A stretch of DNA of 64,000 nucleotides from Prorocentrum cordatum (Eukaryota > Sar > Dinophyceae > Prorocentrales > Prorocentraceae), in the NCBI GenBank assembly GCA_963575745.1, contig CAUYUJ010020159.1:184001-248000 (forward strand), read 5' to 3'. This document shows, in pieces, positions 51,571 through 61,699 of this stretch; position 1 is the first letter of the stretch; each line of letters begins with the position of its first letter. Below the pieces are notes generated by a model. That model worked only from the letters and a program-made list of their open reading frames with translations. It ran no database searches and was not told the origin of the DNA. A program made the position numbers and the translations under genes.

Positions 51571-51605
51571 TCAGGCTGGTGGCTGGCAGGGCGCTCGTCA
51601 AAAAC

Positions 51606-51770
51606 TCTTCCTCCTCCTCCTCCTCCTCCTCCTTCTCATCTTCCTCCGCCTCCTCCTCCTCCTCTTCCTCCACCTCCTCATTTTTCCAGTATCCTCCTTC
51701 TCCATCTCCTCCCTCCCTCCCTCCCTCCCTCCCTCCATCCCTCCCTCCCTCCCTCCCTCCCTCCCTCGCT
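51606..51770. repeat. TCC/CCCT tract at the LINE 3' boundary
   Basis: TCC repeats (51608-51665) pass into CCTCCCTC repeats that run into the gap. Together with the 5' tract they place the LINE inside a polypyrimidine microsatellite. Confidence 0.9.
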
Positions 51771-51870
51771 NNNNNNNNNNNNNNNNNNNNNNNNNNNNNN
51801 NNNNNNNNNNNNNNNNNNNNNNNNNNNNNNNNNNNNNNNNNNNNNNNNNNNNNNNNNNNNNNNNNNNNNN
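51771..51870. other. Assembly gap (100 N)
   Basis: Exactly 100 unknown bases in a microsatellite; a conventional unknown-size gap. Sequence on either side may not be truly adjacent. Confidence 0.99.
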
Positions 51871-51874
51871 GGCC

Positions 51875-52360
51875 CTTCGACGGCCAGAGACGGCGCCGAG
51901 ACGGCGCCCCGAAGGCCCCAAAAGGCATCCCTGGCCCAAGGGAGAGCCCACAGAGACGGCAGAAGAGAGTCCCCACAAGGGCCCTCCACGGCTGCCCCCC
52001 ACAGGAGCCCCAAATTGGCTGCAAAAAACGGCCACCAATGAGCTGCGAGAAGAAAACCCTCGAGGAACGCAGGCGAAAAGGTTTTCACGTGCGAAGGCCT
52101 TCCTGGTCCTCCTGCTCTTCCTGCTTTGCCTCCTGACTTTTCTGACGTTTCTCGCTACACTGCGTCTTAGGCTTTGCCTCCTCCGCCTTCTCCTCCTCGT
52201 CGTCATCGTCTTCACCATCATCGACGTGCTCATCGCGGCTCTCCCTTAGGGGGCACGAGACGTCACACGTGACGGCCTCCCCACTGGAGTAGTCCAAACC
52301 TGGAACGCTTGGCTGACACGGTGGCGGCACTTGCCGCGGGGGGCTGCGCAGCATCTGCAA
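51875..52360. other. No gene recognised
   Basis: GC-rich with a weak satellite-like start (51875-51960) and TCC-rich patches. Nothing supportable. Confidence 0.4.
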
Positions 52361-52784
52361 TAGTCCCACCAGCCCTTTGGGCGTGAGTGGTTTAGGGAGC
52401 TCTCTCTGTTCTCAAACCCCCTTCTTCCCCTTCGGGGAGGGGTTTACCCCTCCCCCTACCCCCTCCCCCTGGGCCTGGAAAGGTCCTTTCGCGGGTGGCC
52501 GGAGGGGTCTTTTTCGACTCCTGGGAGGGCTAAAAAACGACACCCCTCACGAGGATTCTGGCCCCGACGGGGGGAGGCAGAAAAAACCCTCTCCTCTTCT
52601 TTGAAGCCAAAATCATTGATTTTACTACGGTTTTGGCCCCATTTTCGCCTTCTGAGGGGGCAGCGCTAATTAAAGCTCCCCTCTTCTTTCAAGCCAAAAT
52701 CATTGATTTTACGAAGGTTTTGGCCCCATTTTGCCCTTCTGAGGGGGCAGCGCTAATTAAAGCTCCCCTCTTCTTTGATCGATT

Positions 52785-53100
52785 TCCTCCAAGATGGCCC
52801 CAAGAAGCGCCCAGGAGGCACCAAGAGGCCCCAAGATGGCCCCAAGAGGCCCCCAAGGCCCCCAAGAGGCCTCCAAGAGGCCCCCAAGATGCCCCCAAGA
52901 GGCCCCCAAGAGGCCCCAAGAGGCTCCCCCGAGGCACCCAAGACGCTCCTGGAAGCCCCTGGGGCCGCCAAGAGGCCCCCAAGACGCCCCAAACGGCCTC
53001 CAAGAGGCTCCAAAGAGGCCCGAAGAGGCTCCCCCAAGGCACCCAAGACGCTCCTAGAAGCCCCTGGGGCCGCCAAGAGGCCCCCAAGACGCCCCAAAAG
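52785..53100 (+). repeat. GGCC/CCAAGA satellite inside element copy 2
   Basis: Short-period CCAAGAGGCCCCCAAGA units, including a 110-base block repeated twice (GAGGCTCCCCCGAGGCACCC near 52920 and its variant near 53025). Confidence 0.8.
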
Positions 53101-53104
53101 GGGA

Positions 53105-53625
53105 CGAGGTGCCCGAACGCCTCACGCCACGAGGAGCCCGAACGACTCACACCAGGACGAGGGGCCCGAACGACTCACACCACGAAGAGCCCGAACGACT
53201 CACACCAGAAGGAGGGGCCCGAACGATTCACACCAGGACGAGGCGCCCGAACGACTCACACCACGAGGAGCCCCAACGACTCACACCACGACGAGGGCCC
53301 CGAACGACTCACACCACGAGGATTTGCGGCCCGAACGAGTCACACCTTGAGGAGGGGGGCCAACGACCTTCACACCAAGAGGAGCCCGATCGAGTCACCC
53401 CGGTTCAGGAAGGAGGGGGCACCGAACGACTCACCACCAGGCGAGGTGGCCCGATCAGCTCACACCACGAGGGCCCGATCGGACTCACCACCAGGACGAA
53501 GAGCACCGAACGACTCCACCACGAAGAAGCTCAACCGACTTCACACAGGAGAAAAGAAGGGCTCCGAACGACTTCACACCGGACGAGAAACCCCAACGAA
53601 CGACTCAAACCACGAGGAGCGCTTT
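53105..53625 (+). repeat. CCCGAACGACTCAC array
   Basis: Roughly 18 units of 27-33 bases with the core GCCCGAACGACTCACACCAC followed by GAGGAG or GACGAGG. The units degrade towards 53600. The same core occurs at 540-610 and 900-990 inside the element at 163-1200. Confidence 0.8.
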
Positions 53626-53834
53626 CTCTCCCTCCTCCTTCGCCTCGTCCTTCTCCCGCTCCCCCCTCAAGGAGGATGTACAAGGAGGCGGGAGGAAGGA
53701 GGAACAGGGGAGATATGCGGGGCCAAGCGGACACACGCCTGAAAAACACGACTGTCGGCATGCTTCGCAAGAGTTGCTGTTGTGAGATGGGCTGGTGGGG
53801 ACACGCGAAGCGTAAAGAATTCAACTCCACTTCG

Positions 53835-54755
53835 TCACAACCGTTTAGAAGCCTGCACCTCTGCTCACGAGGGGGGCACATATGATGAGGAGGATGAGGA
53901 CCAGAAAGCATGAGGAGGGTCACGTCAATCCATAAGTGTACTCACCATCTCCATTACACAACATGCCAACACAAACGTGCAATCACACCAACGCATGAAA
54001 ACAAAGAGCATCGCCATGACGTGTCCAATGCCCCCGAACATTCTGCATCGCTGACTGGCTGCTCACAAAGACACTGACCAATGCGCAATCGTGTCTCACA
54101 TATCACAATACACAAAAGGATCGCCATTACGGGTGCGCTTGCGGCCGTCCCCGTACTGCTGCCACGTATTGAGAAGGAAAATGCCCCGTTTGTAATTCTC
54201 TGGTGTGGACACCTGGGACGGGACCAACAACACAACACCCCGACACGAACACAAAGCATTCACGGCTAGCAGCGTAGACTCCAAGTATCGTGATGGACAC
54301 CACTATGCATGCGCACATCCTGGCATACCAGAGTACACCTGGTAACAAGTGCGATGCACAACGGGAACGCGTTCCTGCTACGAACTCTGAGCGATCCGCA
54401 ATATATCATCATAGAGATAGTGTTGTCAGCGAGTAAAGACGTCATGATTGCATGTGTGTCAAGAGAGATTAGCAACACTCCTCTCATCTCCACACATGCT
54501 TTCCTCTTCCCCCAAGTCATGACCTGCTGCCCATCGTCATCCCATATCCCTCCCCCAACTCTCCCTCCCACCCATTCTGCGCTCACCTTCTCCCTAGTCG
54601 AAATTAATGCTCTCGTTCGATGGTGCGTTTTTTCTATTTCTTGTCTCGTCTCTCTCTCTCTCTCACACACCGTATATAAGCCAGGATATGTAGACAGAGT
54701 CGTGTTCGTTATCCTCAATCTCCTTCATCATCCTCATCATTCTCCTCACTTCCTC
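53835..54755. other. No gene recognised
   Basis: A lower-GC stretch with CACAC-type words. Several overlapping ORFs (the longest on the plus strand continues into TCC repeats) lack domain content. Confidence 0.4.
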
Positions 54756-54759
54756 CCTC

Positions 54760-55300
54760 AATCCCTCTGCCTCCACAGTCTTCCCTTCTCCCCAACTCCA
54801 CCAAAATCGGCCTCGATCCTCCGTCTCCACTCTCCGATGTCCTTCTCGCCGTCGATCTCCTCCTCCTCCTCCTCAGACCTGTGCTCCTCGTCATCAACCC
54901 CACACCTCGAATCCCCATCCTTCCCGTCCCAGGCACGACCTTCATCAGAACGCGAACGGCTCTCGAATGCGCGCGCGCACGCGGGGGACAGGGAGGGACG
55001 GTGGACACGGCGGCGAATGAAAGGGGAGGAGAGAAGGATGAGGAGGAGGAGGAGGCGGATGCTCCAAAGCGCTCCCGAACGATTCGGGCACGATCCGGAA
55101 CGATTTCCTCGTGCCCCTCCTCCACCCTCGTCCCCTCCTCCACCCTCCTCCTCCTCCTCCTCCTCATCTTCCTCATCCTTCTCCTCCTTCCTCCTCCTCC
55201 TCATCCTTTCTCCTCCTCCTCTTCCTCCCTCTCCTCCTCCTCCTCCTCCTCCTCCTCCTCCTCCTCCTCCTCCTCCTCCTCCTCCTCCCCCCATTCCGCC
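54760..55300. repeat. TCC-rich tracts
   Basis: Interrupted TCC polypyrimidine at 54760-54890 and a near-pure run at 55120-55295. ORFs of 300-540 codons crossing it are compositional. Confidence 0.85.
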
Positions 55301-55479
55301 TCCCTCCCCCCCTTCTGCGCGCCACCAAGGTCGGGAGCGGATTGCACAAGACGATGTCGGGGGACGGTCACGCAGGCGCCGTGCACGGCGCGCCCGCGCA
55401 CCAACGGAAAAAAGCGCGGCGCCCTCCGCGCGGCGCGGCCGGGAGAGAGGCCAAAGGGCCCGAGAGGCGGAGCCGCCGC

Positions 55480-55860
55480 TCGCGCCGGCAGCGGGGGCAT
55501 TGGGCAGGGGCGTGAGGAATGGGGCGTGGGGAACGGGGGGGGGGAATGGGGCAGTGCTCAGGACCGTACTGCTCAGGACAGTACTGAGGACGGGGGGGGG
55601 GGGGATGGGGACTTGGGCAGTACGCAAGACAGTGTCGGACGAGGGGGGGGGGGGGAATGGGGCAGGGGAGCGGGCCATTGGCGGGGGCAGGCCGCCCGCC
55701 GCCGCGGCGGCAGAGGGGGCCCGGTCGCCCTACGGCGGCCAAGGCCCTGCGGCCTCGGCGTCCTGCTCGGCCGGCCCGGGTGGCGAGTGGGGCCGCGAGG
55801 GCGAGAGCAGAATGGGGGGCGACGGCGGCGGAAGAGGGTTGGAGATGACTCGGGTGCCAC
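55480..55860. repeat. G-rich region with GGGG runs
   Basis: Many runs of 6-12 G (55538-55550, 55590-55605, 55640-55655) and repeated GGACCGTACTG / GGACAGTACTG. Capable of G-quadruplex structure. No gene. Confidence 0.55.
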
Positions 55861-55887
55861 ATGCGTTGGAGATAACTCGGGTGGCAC

Positions 55888-56020
55888 ATGCGAACCCTAC
55901 CCCTACCCCCCACGATTTCTGAGGCGGAGGGTGGGGCTCACTTCGTTCGGGAGCTCCCGAGCGGAATGAACCCCACCCTCCCCCTCAGAAATCGTGGGGG
56001 GTAGGGGTAGAGTTCGCATG
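55888..56020. mobile_element. HP-B palindromic element (CGAACCCTACCCCTACC)
   Basis: The left arm CATGCGAACCCTACCCCTAC, CCCCCACGATTTCTGAGG pairs with the right arm CCTCAGAAATCGTGGGGGGT, AGGGGTAGAGTTCGCATG around the centre TTCGGGAGCTCCCGAGC. Almost perfect over 133 bp. The half-copy at 24009-24084 shows it is a dispersed family. Confidence 0.8.
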
Positions 56021-56180
56021 TGGCCCCCCACCTAGTGACGGATGACTGAGAGGCCTGGCAGGTGGAGGAGCGACAAGTGGAGGGGCGACAGGGAAGAGGA
56101 GGGAAGGAGGACGGAAGCGAGGACGGACCTCCTCTGAACACCTCCACAGACCTCGATGCCGAGTGTGGGAACGATGTCTT

Positions 56181-56890
56181 TCAAGTGCAGTTGCGGGTTC
56201 CGTCCTCGACGGCTTCGAAGCGCGCAGCCTCTTGCCCTCCTCGGTTCCCACCTTTCGCTCCGCAGAGCTTGAGCTCGAACAGGGCCTGCTGCGCATCCAG
56301 CTGCACCTCGGGCTGCATCTGGGCCACCTTCTGGTCGATCGCGGACTGGTTGTCCTCGACCAACTTGTGCAGACGATGCAATGGGGGCCAGTCCACGAGA
56401 GACCTTCCGCAAGAAGCCCAACCCTTAGACCCTAGGCCGTCCATGGATTCTTGGTGTGGGAACGTCACGCTCACACTGGCCATGGCAGAACCATCGACAC
56501 CCAAGAAACCCAGGGCACCCTGGAGGCGAGCAGGGTGTTTTTTGGCATGGGTCTCCACTGTAGAAGGTGCTGCGGAAGAAGGTGCCCGCAAGGTGCCCGT
56601 GCAAAGGCCCCTCCTGCTCGCGCTCGCTCCTACCCGTGGCGCCGTGGTGGTTGACCCCCTCGCGGTCGCCTTCTGCAGCTCAGACATATCCTTCGTTTCC
56701 ACGGCGATATTCGCGTCTCGAGCTGACGAGCGCCTCTCACATCGTGCACCAGCAGGAGGTTGGCCATAGCTCTCACCAGCTCGGTGTGGCCTGGCTCCTT
56801 CTCTTCGTCGGCGTCGCCCGCAGCCTCGGTCCGAGGTCCGATCGAGACTTCTGGGGACCCTCGTCGTTAGCTTCACGAGTGAGCTGGCGA
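56181..56890 (-). pseudogene. Coding-like fragments, possibly coiled-coil protein
   Basis: Minus-strand pieces with normal protein composition: EPGHTELVRAMANLLLVHDV (about 56790-56735), VETKDMSELQKATARG (about 56700-56655), and LVEDNQSAIDQKVAQMQPEV followed by QLDAQQALFELKL (about 56365-56265). They are in different frames. The TIR-4 element (56379-56563) lies between the last two. The helical third piece and a following AERKVGTEEGKRLRASK stretch resemble the coiled coil and basic tail of LINE ORF1 proteins. It may be an ORF1 relic or a host gene with an element-derived intron. Confidence 0.3.
56379..56563. mobile_element. CTACAGTGG MITE (TIR-4), copy 2
   Basis: The left end is diverged (AATGGGGGCCAGTCCACGAG) and the right end GGGTCTCCACTGTAG is intact. 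Internal CAAGAAACCCAGGGCACCCT and GTTTTTTGGCATGGG match copy 1. It interrupts coding-like sequence. Confidence 0.6.
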
Positions 56891-56992
56891 GATGAGCGAG
56901 CGAGATGCCGAAGACATGTAGTTTGCCAGCGCTCGACCTGTGAAACGTCGACCTTGGATACAAGATCGCCCCCCACAGGCAGAATACAGTAA

Positions 56993-57140
56993 TACACGCC
57001 GGTCGGGAGAAGTAGGTCAAACTATGCAGGAGGAAGGCGAATCAAAAATATTGGGTCCTGACAAAAAAACAGAGCACAGCAACAACATATCGATGATTGA
57101 AGAAGGGAGGCACTTGAAGTTAGATTGGGATCTGTAATCT
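56993..57140. mobile_element. TIR-3 MITE, copy 3
   Basis: Starts TACACGCCGGTCGGGAGAAG and carries GGAGGAAGGCG and TGAAGTTAGATTGGGATCTG. The right inverted end is lost. Just before it, GATCGCCCCCCACAGGCAGA resembles a decayed TIR-1 left end, the same neighbour arrangement as at 20048-20190. Confidence 0.55.
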
Positions 57141-57199
57141 CCACCGCGCGGGCTGCCAAACCCTTTCAGATAGACGTTGGTGGGCGTTTCCCGTTTCCT

Positions 57200-57535
57200 G
57201 CTCCTTCTGCTCCGTCTCCCGGTCTTCCAGAAACCTCCTCCTGCTCCTGCTCCGGCCCACGCTCAAACTCCTGCTCCTGATCCTCATCCTCTCCACTTTT
57301 TCCTCTCCTCTTGACCCTTCTCCTCCTCGTCCTCCTCCCCTCGTCCTCCTCCTCCTGTTCCACCTCCCCCTCCCCGTCCTCCCCTTCCTGCTCTGCCCCC
57401 TCCTCCTCCTTCTTCTCCTCCTCCTGCTCCTCCTCCTCCTCCTCCTCCTCCTACTCATCTTCCCCCTCTTCCTCCTCTTCCTCTTCTTCCTCCTCCTCCT
57501 CCTCCTCCTCCTCCTCCTCCTCCTCCTCCTCCCCG
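57200..57535. repeat. TCC/TCT polypyrimidine tract
   Basis: Increasingly pure TCC from 57300 to 57533. The Arg- and Ser-rich frames across it are not genes. 57540-57740 is unique GC-rich sequence with no recognised gene. Confidence 0.85.
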
Positions 57536-57910
57536 CCTCGTGTCCCTGGCCGCCGTCCAGCTGTCTTGCAGAGTCGCGCGCCCCAGAGGTGCGAGGGGGT
57601 CGGGGCTGGGGCAGGGCCTTCCCGCGCAGCACGTGTGTGACGCGCATGGTCACCAGCTCGCCGCTGGCCTTCCTCCACACCTCGCGCGGCGGGGGCAGTG
57701 AGCGACGGCGACGGCGAGCGGAGGTGGGGAATCTGATATTTTTAGATTATGTGTGTATACATATATATATATATATGTATCGGAGGTGAGGGGGTGAGAT
57801 TGAAGTGGAACGGAGAGCCCCCCTACCGGGAAATCGATTTCGGTTTCGTGTTCGTGCGTGCCGTGCGGGCGAGGCGAAGCTGCGTGGGCGGGCGAGAGAA
57901 AGTCTCCTGT

Positions 57911-58165
57911 GGCTGAGGCGCGGCCGGACCAAATGATTCCCTTCCGGGCGGCCGGGGCCCCGCGGTGTCCCGCCGGTGTCCCGCTGGTGTCCCGTGTGGC
58001 TGAGGCGCGGCCGGACCAAATGATTCCCTTCCGGGCGGCCGGGGCCCCGCGGTGTCCCGCCGGTGTCCCGCTGGTGTGTGGCTGAGGCGCGGCCGGACCA
58101 AATGATTCCCTTCCGGGCGGCCGGGGGCCCGCGGTGTCCCGCCCGTGTCCCGTCGGTGCCCCGTC
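57911..58165 (+). repeat. Three-copy 82-87-bp tandem repeat
   Basis: GGCTGAGGCGCGGCCGGACC starts at 57911, 57998 and 58080. Each copy contains AAATGATTCCCTTCCGGGCG and ends in a variable number of GGTGTCCCGC decamers, which explains the 82-87 base steps. Confidence 0.88.
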
Positions 58166-58184
58166 GGTGTCCCGATGAGGATGA

Positions 58185-58206
58185 TGTTGATGATGATGGT
58201 GCTGCT

Positions 58207-58237
<31 letters not shown>

Positions 58238-58262
58238 ATGGTGTTGATGGTGTCCCGATGAT
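58185..58262. repeat. GAT/GCT triplet microsatellite
   Basis: GATGATGATG and GCTGCTGCTG runs leading into the 12-bp array. Confidence 0.8.
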
Positions 58263-58267
58263 GCTGT

Positions 58268-58690
58268 TGATGGTGATGCGGATCGATTGTGAGATCGATA
58301 GTGAGATCGATAGTGAGATCGATAGTCAGATCGATAGTGAGATCGAATGTGAGATCGATAGTGAGATCGATAGTGATATCGGTTCTGAGATCGAACGTGA
58401 AACCGAATGTCAGATCGATTGTGAGATCGGTTGTGATATCGATAGTGAGATCGATAGTGAGACCGAATGTGAGATCGATACTGAGATCGATAGTGAGTTT
58501 GATGGTGAGATCGATAGGCAGATCGAATGTGAGATCGGTTGTGAGATCGATTGTGGTATCGATTGTGAGATCAATAGCGAGACCGAATGTGAGATCGATT
58601 GTGAGATCGATAGTCCGACCGATTGTGAGATCCATCGGTTGAGATCGATTGTGAGATCGGTAGTGAGTTCGATAGTGAGATCGATCGAGT
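58268..58690. repeat. 12-bp GAGATCGATAGT array
   Basis: About 35 units of GAGATCGATAGT with GAATGT, GGTTGT and GATTGT variants in the second half. It contains about 30 GATC sites. Frames are open on both strands because 12 is divisible by three. Confidence 0.9.
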
Positions 58691-58739
58691 GCGACGTTGG
58701 TCCCTCCCCCCCTCACCTCCTTATCACCCGAAAGGTGGT

Positions 58740-58771
58740 CGTATAGGTGTATATAGATGTATATATATATA

Positions 58772-58800
<29 letters not shown>
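58740..58800. repeat. TA, GT and GA microsatellites
   Basis: TATATATATA, GTGTGTGTG and GAGAGAGAG in succession. A similar TATATA block lies at 57763-57776. 58800-59180 is lower-GC sequence with no recognised gene. Confidence 0.75.
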
Positions 58801-58802
<2 letters not shown>

Positions 58803-59189
58803 CAAAGAAAACCATCGCGCGCTTCGCGGGCGCTCAAGCTCTAGCTAGGCTTGATAGGCTAACTCATGTAATCTCATGTTGGTCGCTTCTTGCATCCAAG
58901 GGCTCCCTTGAAGGTCCTGATCAAGCCTCGGAATCGTATAAAGGGAAAATGCGGAAACGAATAAATCATTAATATCCTTTAGGCATTCAACGATTTGGGG
59001 CCCTCAAAGGCTTCCTGGGTTGGGTTTTTTTTTGGAGGTGAGGGGGGTCTGAAGTGTGGACTCTTGTGCAAGAGTAGACCGGGGGCCAAACTTGAAAAAA
59101 AATGAATTGTGGGATTTCCATGTTTTTCCAGTTCATTTGCGCTGTTCGGCGCTGTTCTTTGTTTGTACCTCGCCTGTTTTTGTTAGCTG

Positions 59190-60130
59190 GGCCCCTCAGG
59201 GGTGTGGGATCTTCCGGACCCCCTGGAGCTTCTGGAGGCCTCCTGGAGGCCTGGAGAACCGCCGGAAGGGTGTCTCGGGCTGCGCGGGAGCGTGTTGGGC
59301 CGTTCTTTACGTTCAATGGGCTCCTTGAGGTCATCATGGGCTGTCCTTCGGCGTCTTGGGGTCTCCCCCCGGGAAGCCGGGAGGCGCCTTGCCGGCCAGA
59401 TGTCAGAGGATGTGTGGGACCCCCGAGTAGGAGCCCCACTTTGAAAAAACGGGGAATTCTTGGATTTGTTGTTTTTCTCCCAATTTCCTGGATCTTCGAG
59501 TGTTGGAAGCGGGAAAACGTGAGAAGGCGAAACACATTAGAAAAAAACCGTGCGAAATCAACAAATGTATCCTCTTTGGGCTCTCTCGGGACGGCTCTCG
59601 CAGCTCTCTTGGGCTGCTCTTGGAGCCTCGTCGGGGTCTTTCGGAACCTCAGGGATCGGGGGGGTGTTGGGGGCCTCTGGGGGGTCCCAGAGGCCTCTCG
59701 GAGGTCTCTGGAAGCCTCCTGCTCCCGCTCTTGGGCCCATCTTGGGCCTGTTCTGGGATGGTCTGGGGCTGTCCTGGGCGCCTCTTCGGCAGTCTTGGAG
59801 CCTTCCTGGCCCGTCTTGGGGCCGTCCTGAGGGTCTCTTGGGTGGTCTTAGGGCGGTCTTGGGAGCCTCTTCGGCGCTCTTGGACCATTGAAGTTCGAAA
59901 ACGCGAGAAGCCAAAAACATAGAACACAAAACAATGAACATCTACGATTTTGGCCTCTTCGGGCCGTCCCGGGACGCCTCTCGGACCTCTTTTGGGGTCT
60001 CTTGGAGGCCACCTGGGAGCCTCGAGAGCCGTCGGAAGGCTGACTTGGGCTGCTTGGGAGCGTCTTGGACCAACCTTTCGAATTGAATTCTGCGGGTTTC
60101 TGGGAGGCGTCTTGGGCCCTCCTGGGACGC
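59190..60130 (-). repeat. GGCC/CCAAGA satellite, reverse orientation
   Basis: TCTTGGGCCGTCTTGG-type units, the reverse complement of the satellite elsewhere, with AT-richer spacers near 59505-59575 and 59885-59950 (about 380 bases apart), again containing a TTTTGGCCTCTT-like block. No gene. Confidence 0.75.
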
Positions 60131-60229
60131 TGTGGAAGCTCCCCAGAAAGGCCAGGGGAGTGGCGCCGGGAACGTCCCCGAGACGTGGCGGGGAGGTGTG
60201 GGACCCGGGGCTGGGGGTGGGCGGTATTT

Positions 60230-60596
60230 ACTGACATTACATAAAACCGTCTCTTCTTCCTCTTCCTCCTCCTCCTACTCCTCCTCTTCCTCCTCCTCTA
60301 TTTTGTGCAAGAGCCATGGCACGCGTGCCACGTGTATTATATAAAACCGCGCGCGCGCTTCGCGCACGTTTGGGTTCTGGCGCATGCCATGGCGTTGTTA
60401 GCTGCGCGTGCTTTTCGGACAGGTTCATTCCATGCCTTGCCTTACCTCGTCCTCCAATATTCCTTATACGTCCTTCCTCGTTAACCCTCCAGACTCTCTC
60501 GGTTGTCCTCGCTTTTCGTTTCTCGTTCTTATCGACGACCTCCTCTTGCTTGGGATTTTCGGGGGCTTCGAGCTGTTGAGGGCCGGCGCGGGAAGA
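60230..60596. other. No gene; short TCC tract
   Basis: TCC run at 60253-60300; TTATATAAAACCGCGCGCGC nearby pairs loosely with the ACATAAAACCG at 60240. The remaining sequence has no supported feature. Confidence 0.4.
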
Positions 60597-61695
60597 AATC
60601 CCACCAGCCCTCTGGGCGTCGGTGGTTTAAGGCGTTTCCTCTTCCACCCCTCCCTCTTCCCCTTCGGGGAGGGGTTTACCCCTCCCCCTACCCCCTCCCC
60701 ACTGACCTGGACAGGAGGGGCGGGGAGCGGTCAGAGCGTCCAAAACGGCCTCGGCGAGGAAGCCAAAATCATTGATTTTACTATGGTTTTGGCCCCATTT
60801 TGGCCTTCTGAGGGGGCAGCGCTAATTAGAGCTCCCCTCTTCTTTCATCGATTTCCTCCACGATGGCCGCAAGAGGCCCCCAGGATGCCCCAAGAGGCCC
60901 CGAGATGGCCCCAAGATGGCCCCATGTGGCCCCAAGAAGCTCCCAAGAGGCCCCCAGGATGCCCCCAAGAGGCTCCCAAGAGACCCCCACGAGGCCCCAA
61001 GAGACCCCCCAGAGGCACCCAAGACGCTCCAAGAGGCCTCGGCGAGAATGCCCAAATCATTGATTTTACTAAGGTTTTGGCCACATTTGGGCCTCCTGGG
61101 GGGGGTGGCACTGCTTCAGATGACTCCAAGAGCGCCTGGGAGAGCCCAAGATGACCTCCAAGATGGCTCAAGATATCCCAAGATGCCTCAAGATGGCTCC
61201 CACGATGCTCCAAGAGGCCCCAAGACCGCTTCAGGACGGCTCCAAGTGGCCAAAGAGCTCCCCCAGGAGGCCCCGAAGAGGCCAAAATCCTTCCAAAACC
61301 TTCGGAAAATCAACACTTTGGGCTTTCTCGCCTTTTCGCTTCCGATGGCCATCCGAGGCTTCAAGATGACTCCAAGATGGCCCCAGAGGGCTCCAAGAGC
61401 GCTCTGAAGGCTCCCAAGAGCGCTTTAAGAGGGCCCCACGAGGCGCCCATGAGGCCCCAGGAGGCCCCAACAAGCGCCCCAGAGGCCTCCAAGAGGCCCC
61501 CAAGAGACCCCCAAGAGGCCCCAAGAAACTCTTCAAAGCACCCAAGACGCTCTAAGAGGCGTCCGGGACCGCCAAGAGGCCCCTAAGACGCTCCAACCGG
61601 CCTCCACTGTGTGATGCCCACTTCCCTGATCGAGGCACTTCCTCTGGGCATCGTTTCTGGATGGGCTGGTGGGGTTACGCGAAGCGTCTAGAATT
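60597..61695 (+). mobile_element. CCCACCAGCCC-end element, copy 1
   Basis: Starts TCCCACCAGCCCTCTGGGCG. The hairpin block GGGGAGGGGTTTACCCCTCC is at 60677-60698, with AAGCCAAAATCATTGATTTT and GCAGCGCTAATTAGAGCTCC before satellite (60850-61600). Ends with GGGCTGGTGGGGTTACGCGA, AGCGTCTAGAATTCAA. No CCCGAACGACTCAC array. About 1.1 kb. A TC start and a short ACGC-GAA-GCGT hairpin before CTAG are faintly Helitron-like, but the other copies lack the CTAG. Confidence 0.65.
60850..61600 (+). repeat. GGCC/CCAAGA satellite inside element copy 1
   Basis: Short-period units with AT-richer spacers near 61045 and 61280, each carrying AAATCATTGATTTTACTAAGG- or CCTTCGGAAAATCAAC-type blocks. Confidence 0.8.
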
Positions 61696-61699
61696 CAAT

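Larger units (their letters stand above)
45523..51605 (+). mobile_element. Nearly intact LINE-type retrotransposon, copy 1
   Basis: About 6.1 kb: a 120-base 5' UTR, ORF1 (45644-46789), an endonuclease-RT frame (to about 50260), and a knuckle-RNase H-zinc-finger frame to the TAA at 51568-51570, then about 35 bases of 3' UTR. TCC tracts abut both ends. Two lesions are visible in the protein: a frame change near 50.22-50.26 kb and an in-frame TAA at 50650. Overall intactness suggests relatively recent activity. No poly(A) tail is seen. Confidence 0.85.
52364..53830 (+). mobile_element. CCCACCAGCCC-end element, copy 2
   Basis: The left end is TCCCACCAGCCCTTTGGGCG. Next comes a hairpin block with GGGGAGGGGTTTACCCCTCC, then two tandem copies (52604 and 52691, 87-bp step) of AAGCCAAAATCATTGATTTT plus GCAGCGCTAATTAAAGCTCC. 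Satellite (52790-53100) and the CCCGAACGACTCAC array (53105-53625) follow. The right part has GGGCTGGTGGGGACACGCGA and AGCGT, AGAATTCAA. It shares its first 400 bases closely with copy 1 at 60597. About 1.45 kb. Confidence 0.65.

Noticed and set aside
55888-56020. Telomere-like CCCTACCCCTACC
   Set aside because: Only two units in each arm of a palindrome and not the TTTAGGG-type repeat expected for dinoflagellates; explained by the HP-B foldback.
60597-61695. Helitron assignment for the CCCACCAGCCC elements
   Set aside because: TC at the 5' end and a small hairpin before CTAG occur in one copy, but the other two have AAAG and CACG after the hairpin, and the shared sequence extends further. 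Left unclassified.
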